Positions 42,275 through 50,620 of a DNA stretch of 64,000 nucleotides are shown in pieces. The stretch's first letter is position 1, and each line of letters starts with the position of its first letter. The notes under the pieces are model-generated. The model was not told the DNA's origin. It ran no database searches and saw only the letters and a list, made by a program, of their open reading frames with translations. A program made the translations under genes and the position numbers. The DNA comes from Novosphingobium sp. MD-1 (GTDB lineage: Bacteria > Pseudomonadota > Alphaproteobacteria > Sphingomonadales > Sphingomonadaceae): contig NZ_BBXA01000033.1 in the NCBI RefSeq assembly GCF_001014975.1, positions 248,001 to 312,000 of the forward strand, in the 5' to 3' direction.

Positions 42275-43675
42275 TCAGCTTTCCCGCGCCGGCATCCGGT
42301 TCCATGCATCCAGCGCGGCGATCTTGTAGGCTTCGGCCAGCGTCGGATAGTTGAAGGTGTTCTCGATGAAGTAATCGAGCGTGCCTTTCAGGTTCAGCAC
42401 CGCCTGCCCGATGTGGATCAGCTCGGTCGCGCCTTCGCCGCAGATGTGCACGCCCAGCAGGCGGCGCGTCTTGAGCGAGAACAGCATCTTCATCATGCCG
42501 GAATTCAGCCCCATGATGTGCCCGCGCGAGGTTTCGCGGAACCGCGCGATCCCCACTTCATAGCTGATGCCGCGCGCCCGCACTTCCTGCTCGTTCATGC
42601 CAACGGTCGAAATCTCGGGCACGGCATAGATGCCATAGGGAAAGTATTGCGGCGCGGGCGGCAGCGGCAGGCCGAAGGCGTGACACGCGGCGATGCGCCC
42701 CTGCTCCATCGAGGTGGAGGCAAGGCTGGGAAAGCCGATCACGTCACCCGCCGCATAGATGTGCGGCACCTCGGTCTGGAACGTCTTGGGATCGACCGTG
42801 ATGCGCCCCCGGTGGTCCACCGAAAGCCCGCATTTGTCGAGATCGAGCGGGGCGGTCGCGCCGGTGCGGCCGGCGGCGTAGAGCAGCATCTCGGTGCGCA
42901 CCGTGCGCCCGTCGGCCAGCGTGGTCGTCACCCAGCCGTCTTTACCCTTTTCGATCGAGCGCACTTCCGCGCCGGTGCGGATCACCATGCCCCGGTCACG
43001 CAACTCGTGCGTGAAGGTGTCGATGATCTCGCGGTCGATGAAGTCCAGGAACGTCTCGCGCGGCTCGATCAGCGTGACCGGCACGTCCATCGCGCTGAAG
43101 ATCGTGGCATATTCGATGCCGATCACCCCCGCGCCGATCACGGTCAGGCTGCGCGGAACACGCGGGCATTCGACGATCGCGTCGCTGTCGACCACATGGT
43201 CGCCATCGAACGGCACGCTGTCGGGCCGGTAGGGGATCGTACCCACGGTAATCAGGATGCGTTCGCCCCGCACCGCCAGGTCGCTGCCGTCGGCGCGGCG
43301 CACCGCCACCTCGTTCGGCCCGGTGAAGCGCGCCGTGCCGTTGACGGTGCGGATCTTGTTGCGATGGAACTGGTGCTCCAGCACGTTGATCTCGTGCTCC
43401 AGCGTCTTCATCAGGCGGACGCCGAGGTCATCCCCGCCGATCTCCTGCTTCACGCGGTAGGAATGCCCGTAGAACCCGCGCTCGCGCCAGCCCGAGAGGT
43501 TGAGCGCGGTCTCGCGCAGGGTCTTGGACGGGATCGTGCCGGTGTGGACCGAGACGCCGCCCACGCGCCGCCGCCCTTCCACCACCAGCACCGATTTGCC
43601 GAGCTTGGCCGCCTGCACCGCAGCGCGCCGACCCGCCGGGCCGCTGCCGATAACGATGAGTTCGTATTCCTCCAT
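42275..43675 (-). CDS. sthA: Si-specific NAD(P)(+) transhydrogenase (soluble)
   Basis: A 466-residue FAD-dependent pyridine nucleotide-disulfide oxidoreductase-fold protein. The FAD site is IVIGSGPAGRRAAVQAAKLG; the NAD(P) site is TVIGAGVIGIEYATIFSAMD; the second FAD motif is VPHIYAAGDVIGFPSLAS. The usual redox CxxxxC is replaced by GGVSVHTGTIPSKTLRE, as expected for SthA, which moves hydride between NADPH and NAD+ without a disulfide. The ATG at 43675 gives the standard N-terminus. It rebalances NADPH made by the Entner-Doudoroff route, for which eda lies nearby. Confidence 0.9.
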   Translation of the reverse strand: MEEYELIVIGSGPAGRRAAVQAAKLGKSVLVVEGRRRVGGVSVHTGTIPSKTLRETALNLSGWRERGFYGHSYRVKQEIGGDDLGVRLMKTLEHEINVLEHQFHRNKIRTVNGTARFTGPNEVAVRRADGSDLAVRGERILITVGTIPYRPDSVPFDGDHVVDSDAIVECPRVPRSLTVIGAGVIGIEYATIFSAMDVPVTLIEPRETFLDFIDREIIDTFTHELRDRGMVIRTGAEVRSIEKGKDGWVTTTLADGRTVRTEMLLYAAGRTGATAPLDLDKCGLSVDHRGRITVDPKTFQTEVPHIYAAGDVIGFPSLASTSMEQGRIAACHAFGLPLPPAPQYFPYGIYAVPEISTVGMNEQEVRARGISYEVGIARFRETSRGHIMGLNSGMMKMLFSLKTRRLLGVHICGEGATELIHIGQAVLNLKGTLDYFIENTFNYPTLAEAYKIAALDAWNRMPARES

Positions 43676-43873
43676 GGTTCCCCCCAAGGCACATGCCACC
43701 GCGCGCGCAGCGCCGCGGCTTCTCCCGCCTCGCCAGGAACCGTCTCCCCCAACCGCGCCGGCCGCCCCCTTTGCGTCCGGTCACGGTTTCCAATCTTGCC
43801 CGGTGGAACCGTTCTGGCAATCCCGGAGCATAGCCCGCTCCGGCAAAGATTGCGTGAACGGCCGCCCCCGCGC

Positions 43874-46657
43874 TTATCCGTGTGCGCCGAAGTAGTTGGC
43901 GATGGCCACGGCGATGCGGATGTTGAGCGCGTGGGCGTGTTCGATCGGATCGATGAAGCGCGCGCGGATCACGCCGTAATCCTCGCCCCGGTGGTCCGGA
44001 TAATCGGTCGGCTCGTCCACCGCGAAGTCGGCTATGCCCGGCTCGATCACCGGATAGGCCCGGCGCATTTGCGCCAGCGCGTCGTCCACCCGCAGCGACA
44101 GCACCATTTCCAGCACGTCCTCGCGGCTGACATCGTTGGCGCGTGCGAACGGCGGCACCTGCACCGCGCGCAGGAACATGTGCATCAAGAGGGCCAACCG
44201 GATCGCCTGGAGCAGCCCGATCTCGCGCCGTTGTGCATCGGTGCCCGGGTCGCGCGCCTCGGCCTGTCCCGGCACCATCGCCAGCATCCGGTGCAGCTTC
44301 ATCCAGTCCACCCGCAGGCGCGAGGTCAGACGACGGAACACCCCGGCGCGATCGTCCTTGGTCAGATGTTCGGCCAGCGCCATGCACGCGCTTTCCAGCG
44401 CGTTCTCGGTGCCGCGATAGGGGCGGCTCGCCCAATAGGCGGAATTGAACAGTTCGCCATGCGCCGCCACCGTCTTGATGCTGGCTAACCCGTTGGCCGC
44501 GCGCAGCAGGCGAACCAGCTGCCGCCCGCGTTCCGACCGGCCGAGCAGTTCGGCGATCGATTCCGCCTCGTCCCCGGCCGCCGTGCCGGCGCCGGCCACC
44601 ACGTTCACCGGATAGCCGATCTGCTGAAGGATGGCGTTGTGCGGGATCGCGCGGATCTGCCGCAAGTTCATCGAACGGTCGGCGCCGATGTCCGACTGGC
44701 GGCGCGAAACGCGGCTGCCGGTAGCCTTCAGCATCCCCAGCCCGAACGCGGTGACGGCGCGGGCATAAGTCGCGGACTTCAAGTGATCGCGCTGCACCCG
44801 CCGGATCGAGCGGTAGAAATCGAGACTGAGGTCGGTCCGGTCATAGAACGGGTCTTTCTCGCCATCGGCCGCCAGCGACGCTTCCGCCTCGGCGATCCGC
44901 GTGAGGGTGGCGAGCGCGAGTTCGTCGTTGCGGAAAAACAGGTATCCGTCGCCGCCCTGGAAGCTCGCTTCGGGTTCGATGGCGATGCCCGCGCGCGCGA
45001 ACCGGCCGCGCGCCCAGCGGCTCAGCGGCCAGGTCAGGCGATCCGCGAAGCCCGAAGGGTGCGCGCCGCGGCCCATCGATTCCCCGTGCGTATCGAAGAT
45101 CAGCGCGGCCACGTCGGTCAGCCCGTTGTTGCGCATGGCGTCGGCCAGCCGGCCCTGCAACCGCTCGATCGCCAGCGCCGCCGGCACCTGCCCTATGAAG
45201 CGCCCGGCGTCCGAAAAGCCGGTCTGCACCGAAACCCGGCCGCGCACGCGGGCATAGGCACGGTAGGATTCCTCCGCCAGCAAGGCTTCCAGGAAGCGCC
45301 CCCCATGCTCCAGCGCGCTCTCGGTCTCAAACAGCGGCGAAACATCGACCTTGTCGTCGATCCCGAACAGCTTGGCGAAATAGAGCGCGGCCAGCACCGT
45401 CTGTGGCTGTTCGCATTCGGCGATCAGCATCCGGATCGGCGCGTCGGCATCGATATGGTGCAGGATCTTCGCCATCACCAGGAACTGGCGCATCGCGGTG
45501 GACGTCTCGATCGCCAGCGCCGCGAAATTGACGCGCAGCGGCGTCGCCTCCGCCAGCAGTTCGCGCAGGCGCGAGATCGCGCCCTTGCTCGACAGATCGA
45601 GCGTGCCGTCCGGATCGATCCGCCGCCGCAGCGCGTTGTGCAATTGCGACGAGTTCACGCGGAAGTGAATCCAGCCCATGCCAAGGCCATCCGCGCGCAT
45701 CGCGCCCGCCAGCGTGGCCAGCGCGATCGCGGCGTCGCCCTCGGCCGCCTTCGCCTCGTCCTCAAGCTGCGCGATGATCGGGGCCAACGACAGCAGCTTG
45801 GCGGGATCGTCCGCCGTCATCCGGTTGGCCACGGCGGCGAGGGCATCGGGTTCGGTCAGCGGCGCGGAAAACAGCTCCGCCATTTGCGACGCATGGGCCT
45901 GCGCGGCGTCGAGCGTTTCCACCAGCGGATGGCCGGCGTCGATCGAACGGAGCCCGGCGGCGTAGCTGGCCAGCCGCCGCGCCTTTTCGCGCAGGCGGAA
46001 CGCGATCGACGTGGTCCAGCCGATATCGGTGCGACCGTCCATGTCATAGCCGACCCAGGTGGCGAAGCGAAACGGCAGCGGCCGGAAATCCAGCCAGCGG
46101 CCCGGCCAGCGTTGCCGCGCATGGGCCAGCAGCACCGCGTTGATGCGGTCGCGCGCAGCCGCCGCGCGTTCGATCGCGTTGCACACTTCGACGTGCTCGA
46201 ATTCGAGCGTGATCTTTTCGGCCGCCGCCGGCAGCGCGCAGACCGTCGCGGCTTCGGGATCGTCGGCGATGGCGGCAGTGGCCACCGCATCCGACTGCGC
46301 GGCGCTGAGCAGGAATGTGGGATGCGCCGTGAACACCGCATGGAGCAGCGGCTTTTCCCAGCGCGCGCGGAAGGCGCTGAAGCCGTCTTCCTCGTTCAGC
46401 AGCCGGCCGATCGCATCGAGGTTTTCGGTCGTGTCGGTCGGCGCAACCAGCCGCCGCAGGCGCGCGGCCCGGCTTTGCAGCGCGGCGCATTCCAGCTCGG
46501 CGACCAGGCCTTCGATGTCGGAGAGGTTCAGCGCGCCACCTTCGAGCTGGCGCGAAAGATCGTGGCTGAGCTGGAACACCGGATTGAACAGCGGCGTTTC
46601 GGCCGTCCGTTCATGCAATTGCTGGAGCCTCGTCCTCAACTCGCCGACTGTCTTCAT
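43874..46657 (-). CDS. Divergent phosphoenolpyruvate carboxylase-like protein
   Basis: At 927 residues and with long helical segments, this matches the length and layout of PEP carboxylase, which makes oxaloacetate from PEP and bicarbonate. Key motifs are altered: the TAHPTE motif reads TAHPTF (His112 kept), the FHGRGG loop reads DTHGESMGRGAHPSG with no Arg beside the His, and the C-terminal QNTG is missing (ends IANYFGAHG). GFSDAGRFIGQVPAALA aligns with the GYSDSGKDAG region. AAGGGGGG precedes the ATG. It could be a PEPC of altered chemistry or a non-catalytic paralogue; annotation pipelines would probably call it ppc. Confidence 0.7.
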   Translation of the reverse strand: MKTVGELRTRLQQLHERTAETPLFNPVFQLSHDLSRQLEGGALNLSDIEGLVAELECAALQSRAARLRRLVAPTDTTENLDAIGRLLNEEDGFSAFRARWEKPLLHAVFTAHPTFLLSAAQSDAVATAAIADDPEAATVCALPAAAEKITLEFEHVEVCNAIERAAAARDRINAVLLAHARQRWPGRWLDFRPLPFRFATWVGYDMDGRTDIGWTTSIAFRLREKARRLASYAAGLRSIDAGHPLVETLDAAQAHASQMAELFSAPLTEPDALAAVANRMTADDPAKLLSLAPIIAQLEDEAKAAEGDAAIALATLAGAMRADGLGMGWIHFRVNSSQLHNALRRRIDPDGTLDLSSKGAISRLRELLAEATPLRVNFAALAIETSTAMRQFLVMAKILHHIDADAPIRMLIAECEQPQTVLAALYFAKLFGIDDKVDVSPLFETESALEHGGRFLEALLAEESYRAYARVRGRVSVQTGFSDAGRFIGQVPAALAIERLQGRLADAMRNNGLTDVAALIFDTHGESMGRGAHPSGFADRLTWPLSRWARGRFARAGIAIEPEASFQGGDGYLFFRNDELALATLTRIAEAEASLAADGEKDPFYDRTDLSLDFYRSIRRVQRDHLKSATYARAVTAFGLGMLKATGSRVSRRQSDIGADRSMNLRQIRAIPHNAILQQIGYPVNVVAGAGTAAGDEAESIAELLGRSERGRQLVRLLRAANGLASIKTVAAHGELFNSAYWASRPYRGTENALESACMALAEHLTKDDRAGVFRRLTSRLRVDWMKLHRMLAMVPGQAEARDPGTDAQRREIGLLQAIRLALLMHMFLRAVQVPPFARANDVSREDVLEMVLSLRVDDALAQMRRAYPVIEPGIADFAVDEPTDYPDHRGEDYGVIRARFIDPIEHAHALNIRIAVAIANYFGAHG

Positions 46658-46691
46658 GCGCTTTCCCCCCTTGGAACGCCGCGTAACCGTC

Positions 46692-47306
46692 CTAACCGCC
46701 AAGTGCGAATGCCTCCCGCGCCGCGGCTTCGATGGCCGCTTCGTCGGGGACACCCTTGTTCACAACCCAGCTTCCGCCCACACAGAGCACCGGATCGAAT
46801 GCCAGCCATTCGCCGGCACTCGCCGCGCTGATCCCGCCGGTCGGGCAGAAGCGGCACTGATGGAACGGCGCCGCCAGCGCCTTCAGCGCCGGCAATCCGC
46901 CCGAAGTCGAGGCCGGGAAGAACTTGAAGTGCGTCAGCCCCAGATCCAGCCCGCGCATGATGTCACCCGCGCTGGCGATGCCCGGCAGGAAGGGAATGCC
47001 CGCCGCCACCGCCGCGCTGCCCAGCCGGTCGGTCAGGCCGGGGGAGACGATGAACTCCGCCCCGGCATCGATCGCGGCCTTCAGCTCGTCCGGGTTGGTC
47101 ACCGTGCCCGCACCCACGATCGCGCCTTCGATGGCCTTCATCGCGGTCAGTGCTTCGAGCGCGGCGGGGGTCCGCAGCGTCACTTCCAGCACGCGCAGGC
47201 CGCCGGCAACCAGCGCCCGCGCCACCGGCAGGGCATGGGCCACGTCGTCGATCACCAGCACCGGAATGACCGGGGCGGTCCGCATGATGGTTTCGATCGG
47301 CTTCAT
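46692..47306 (-). CDS. eda: KDPG/KHG aldolase
   Basis: A 204-residue class I aldolase that cleaves 2-keto-3-deoxy-6-phosphogluconate to pyruvate and glyceraldehyde-3-phosphate, the key step of the Entner-Doudoroff pathway. Seen are VIPVLVIDD, RVLEVTLRTPAALEAL (catalytic Glu and Arg), GAGTVTNPDEL and the Schiff-base Lys in LTHFKFFPAST, then PTGGIS. GAGAGGA precedes the ATG at 47306. It lies 34 bases upstream of the PEPC-like gene in the same direction, so the two are probably co-transcribed. edd, zwf and pgl are not in the window. Confidence 0.95.
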   Translation of the reverse strand: MKPIETIMRTAPVIPVLVIDDVAHALPVARALVAGGLRVLEVTLRTPAALEALTAMKAIEGAIVGAGTVTNPDELKAAIDAGAEFIVSPGLTDRLGSAAVAAGIPFLPGIASAGDIMRGLDLGLTHFKFFPASTSGGLPALKALAAPFHQCRFCPTGGISAASAGEWLAFDPVLCVGGSWVVNKGVPDEAAIEAAAREAFALGG

Positions 47307-47626
47307 GGCGTCTTTCCTCTCGCTTTCCGGAGAGCGTGGCTTAACGCGACTCGTCGGGATTGTGCACCTGCTAACGCCCCCGCGCATAGCTATTCTTTGA
47401 TGCACCCCGGAAATACCGTTCCAATTCGGCAGAAGCGTGCAAGCGCGAACAACGCCGAATGCGCGCGGATCGCTCTTGGTAGCGCCGTTCCACCCTATGA
47501 CATCGCTATCATTGGAGCGGATACGCCATTTGCTCCCAAAGCACGTGGAATCCGGCCTTTTCCGCCTTGTGGAGACGCGTCGTTAACCGTGACCCGCTAG
47601 GAGGTCGGGAACCGGAAGGGAACGGA
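47307..47626. other. Divergent intergenic region eda / diguanylate cyclase
   Basis: These 320 bases must hold the promoters of eda (leftward) and the cyclase (rightward). I found no reliable operator, hairpin or small gene. Open frames crossing it are antisense extensions of eda. Confidence 0.6.
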
Positions 47627-48874
47627 ATGAACGGGGCGGTCGCCTTACTGATTGTCAACGCGGCAGTCGCCGGACTGTTCGGGCTGAGCTACGCCGCCCT
47701 GGCCGTGACCAACCGGTCGCAGCGCTCCGTGGCGGGTTTCGGCTTCTCCTATCTCGTCGGCATGCTCACGCCGCTCGCCGAAATAGCAATCCGTTACAGC
47801 ACCATCACAACCCCGTTCATGATCGTCAGCTATGGCGCGTTCCTGGTGGCGTTCCTGGCCTCGTCGGCGGCGCTTTCGCTGTTCGACCGGCAGCGCCCAC
47901 ACTGGCGGATGATCGGCCTGCTGTTCGCCTTCGCCGTCATCATGCGCGCCGCGATCTGGGGAGGGCCACGCAACAACGTGGTCTACGAACTGTGTTATCA
48001 GGCGCCCCACGCCGCCGCCATCGCGCTGTGCGCGTGGACGGCGTGGAGCATCGCCCGGGGGCGCGTGCTGCATCGCACGCTGGCGGTGCTGTTCGGGCTG
48101 ATCACGCTGCACTTCCTGACCAAGCCGTTCCTTGCGTCGATGCTCGGCTCCGGCCGCAGCGCGCGCGACTATACCGACAGTTCCTATGCCGTCGTCTCGC
48201 AGGCCGGGTCCGGGATCCTGCTGATCGCCACCGGCCTCGTCATCATGCTGATCGTGATCCAGTCCATCGTGCAGGAATCCTTGGTGGACTCCGAAACCGA
48301 TCCGCTGTCGGACCTGCTCAACCGGCGCGGCCTCGACCGCCGCTGCCAGCGCGAGTTCGTCGAAGGTGGCGCCGTCGTGGTGCTGGACCTCGATCATTTC
48401 AAGGCGATCAACGACACCCACGGCCACGATGTAGGCGACGATGTGATCGTCGCCTTCGCCGATATCATGCGCCGCGCGGCGCCACGGGGCGCGCTGCTGG
48501 CCCGGACCGGGGGCGAGGAATTCGTGGTCATGCTGCCATCGGCCTCGATCGAGGACATCGGCGAACTGGCCGAGAGGATCAGACGAGCGGCCGCAACCGA
48601 ATCCGGTGAGGCCCGCCCGGCGTTCACCGTCAGCGGCGGCGCCACCTGCGCGCTGCCGGGCGAAACGTTCGCCGACGTGATGCGCCGTGCCGATCACGCC
48701 TGCTACGAAGCGAAGCGCATGGGCCGCAATTGCGTCGTGGCCCTGCCGCCCGGCAACGACACCAGGCCCATCCCGCTCTCAATCAACCTTGCGGCGGGCG
48801 GGGAGCCGGCCATGGCCACGCTATTTGATCATCTGCCGTCCGCGCCGCGCGAACGGGCTACACCGCCGAGCTGA
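47627..48874 (+). CDS. Membrane-bound diguanylate cyclase (GGDEF)
   Basis: A 415-residue protein. About six hydrophobic spans fill residues 1-215, followed by a GGDEF domain: DPLSDLLNRRGLDRRC, VVVLDLDHFKAINDTHGHDV, LLARTGGEEFVVMLPSA and RRADHACYEAKRMGRN. GGEEF with the metal-binding Asp of LDLDHFK indicates an active c-di-GMP synthase. The RxxD inhibitory site expected just before GGEEF is absent (APRGALLART), so product inhibition should be weak. A purine-rich stretch precedes the ATG at 47627; longer upstream starts look unlikely. Its end overlaps convergent hemN by 17 bases. Confidence 0.9.
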   Translation: MNGAVALLIVNAAVAGLFGLSYAALAVTNRSQRSVAGFGFSYLVGMLTPLAEIAIRYSTITTPFMIVSYGAFLVAFLASSAALSLFDRQRPHWRMIGLLFAFAVIMRAAIWGGPRNNVVYELCYQAPHAAAIALCAWTAWSIARGRVLHRTLAVLFGLITLHFLTKPFLASMLGSGRSARDYTDSSYAVVSQAGSGILLIATGLVIMLIVIQSIVQESLVDSETDPLSDLLNRRGLDRRCQREFVEGGAVVVLDLDHFKAINDTHGHDVGDDVIVAFADIMRRAAPRGALLARTGGEEFVVMLPSASIEDIGELAERIRRAAATESGEARPAFTVSGGATCALPGETFADVMRRADHACYEAKRMGRNCVVALPPGNDTRPIPLSINLAAGGEPAMATLFDHLPSAPRERATPPS

Positions 48875-50207
48875 ACTGATGCGGGCCAGCGCGGTAGGCG
48901 TCGAACACCGCCGCGATTGACCGGGCATAGGGTTCGCATCCGCGCTCCAGCCGGATGTGCCCGTCCGCGATGGTCGCAAGCCCCCGTTCGACAAAGGGTT
49001 GCAACCGCGCTTGCGCCTCGTCCATCAGGTCCGGCGGCACCCGCGCTTCGTTATGGCAGAGCAAGCCGGTGATGATGTCCCCCCGCCGCCGGTCCTCCGC
49101 AGTGCGCTCAACCCCGCGCCGGCCGGACAGATGCCCATCATGCACCAGCGTGCGATAGGCGCCGGCGTTCTTTTCGTTCTGCACGAACAGGTCGGGGAAC
49201 TCGCTGATCGAAGAAGCCCCCAGCCCGAGCAGCACCGGTGCGGAATCGTCGGTAAACCCCTGGAAATTGCGCTGCAACGCACCGGTCCGCGCAGCCCGCG
49301 CGAGATCATCGCCCGGCAACGCGAAGTGATCGAAACCCACGGCCTGGTACCCGGCATCGACAAGTTGGCGATACCCTTCCGCCGCCATGCGGAAGCGATC
49401 CACCTGCCCCGGCAGCCGGCTGGCATCGATGCGCTGCTGGCGCGGGATCATGTGCGGCACATGGGCATAGCCGAACAGCGCCACCCGGTCGGCGCCCATC
49501 GCGATCGTTTCGTCCAGCGTCTGCGCCAGCACTGCGTCATCCTGGAACGGCAAGCCGTACATCAGGTCAAAATTGATCGAATCCACGCCCGCCCGGCGCA
49601 GCCCTTCTACCGCGCGCTCGATCGAATCCTTCGGTTGCACGCGTCCGATCGCCGATTGCACGCGCGCGTCCAGCGTCTGCACGCCAAGGCTGGCCTTGAT
49701 CACGCCAATGCCCCGGATCGCCATCAGCCATGGCGAAGAAAGGCTGCGCGGGTCGAGTTCGATCGACAGCACCGGCCGGTCCATCCGGAAGTTCACCGTC
49801 AGCGTATCGACCAGCCGCACGAAATCGGTCGGCTGGATCGCGTTGGGGCTGCCCCCTCCGAACGCGATCCGCGAGATCCGCACCGAAGGATCGAGTTCGG
49901 AAGCGAGCAACTCGATCTCGTGGTGCAGCGCCTCGAGGTAATGCGTCAGACGTTGCGTGCGATTGGCAGCGCCGGTGTTGCACCCGCAATACCAACAGAT
50001 TTCCCGGCAATAGGGGATGTGGATATAGAGCGAGACCGTGCCTCGGACTGTCCGGATCGCGACGCGCTGACGCGCCTCGAAATCCTCGTCCACGAACTCG
50101 GCCGCCGTCGGATAACTGGTGTATCGCGGGACCGGCCGGGCCAGCAGTTCGGGGTAATAGGTCCAGTCCGCGAAGACGCCGGTTCGCTCAGCGTGTTCAA
50201 CCGACAT
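48858..50207 (-). CDS. hemN: Oxygen-independent coproporphyrinogen III oxidase
   Basis: A 449-residue radical-SAM enzyme making protoporphyrinogen IX without O2. The cluster motif is IHIPYCREICWYCGC (CxxxCxxC plus a fourth Cys), the glycine-rich motif is FGGGSPN, and DLMYGLPFQ and FGYAHVPHMIPRQQ are HemN-typical. AGGAAG lies six bases before the ATG at 50207. The gene overlaps the end of the small Cys-rich gene that follows ccoS, making it the last member of the cbb3 operon, which fits microaerobic heme demand. Confidence 0.93.
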   Translation of the reverse strand: MSVEHAERTGVFADWTYYPELLARPVPRYTSYPTAAEFVDEDFEARQRVAIRTVRGTVSLYIHIPYCREICWYCGCNTGAANRTQRLTHYLEALHHEIELLASELDPSVRISRIAFGGGSPNAIQPTDFVRLVDTLTVNFRMDRPVLSIELDPRSLSSPWLMAIRGIGVIKASLGVQTLDARVQSAIGRVQPKDSIERAVEGLRRAGVDSINFDLMYGLPFQDDAVLAQTLDETIAMGADRVALFGYAHVPHMIPRQQRIDASRLPGQVDRFRMAAEGYRQLVDAGYQAVGFDHFALPGDDLARAARTGALQRNFQGFTDDSAPVLLGLGASSISEFPDLFVQNEKNAGAYRTLVHDGHLSGRRGVERTAEDRRRGDIITGLLCHNEARVPPDLMDEAQARLQPFVERGLATIADGHIRLERGCEPYARSIAAVFDAYRAGPHQFSSAV

Positions 50208-50469
50208 TGTCGTCTTCCTGATCGGATTCGCCATCATGGCCACAACAGCTATCGCCGCCGCCGCGCTTGCGCATTGAGATATGGCAAACTTTGCAGCAGC
50301 CTCCACTTGTGCCATCGTCCCGACGCGGCACGCGGATCGGCCTGGCCCCACCGGCTTCGCCGCAGAATGGCACCATCATGAACGATGGACCGCTGCCCGT
50401 ACCCGCCGAAAGCGGCGCGGAAAGCTGGATCAGCGCCAGCATGGCCAGCGAAAGGGAGGCGCGGTGCAT
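50197..50469 (-). CDS. Cys-rich exported small protein in the cbb3 operon, 90 aa
   Basis: The ATG at 50469 lies one base after the ccoS stop, and its end overlaps hemN by 11 bases, so it is embedded in the operon. The N-terminus MHRASLSLAMLALIQLSAPL is a signal peptide; the tail contains PFCGEAG, GGCCKVCHISMRKRGG and DSCCGHDG, seven Cys with two His. CxxCH-like spacing (CKVCH) could bind heme or copper. I know no named family for it. A role in copper or heme delivery to the oxidase is inferred from position only. Confidence 0.72.
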   Translation of the reverse strand: MHRASLSLAMLALIQLSAPLSAGTGSGPSFMMVPFCGEAGGARPIRVPRRDDGTSGGCCKVCHISMRKRGGGDSCCGHDGESDQEDDNVG

Positions 50470-50470
50470 G

Positions 50471-50620
50471 TCAGCCTTCCTCGTTCTCGTCGATCAGGAT
50501 GCGCGCGGCCGCGCCATCCAGGTCGTTAAACTGCCCTTTGCGCAGCGCCCAGAAGAACGCCGCCAGGCCGAACAGCCCCATGCCCAGCGCGATCGGGAGA
50601 AGAAAAGCGATGCTCGTCAT
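50471..50620 (-). CDS. ccoS: cbb3 oxidase maturation protein CcoS
   Basis: A 49-residue protein: MTSIAFLLPIALGMGLFGLA then FFWALRKGQFNDLDGAA, the family signature of a single span followed by WALRxGQFDDLxG. CcoS is needed for cofactor insertion in cbb3 oxidase. Its ATG overlaps the ccoI stop (ATGA). The gene is short enough to be missed by length-filtered annotation. Confidence 0.93.
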   Translation of the reverse strand: MTSIAFLLPIALGMGLFGLAAFFWALRKGQFNDLDGAAARILIDENEEG

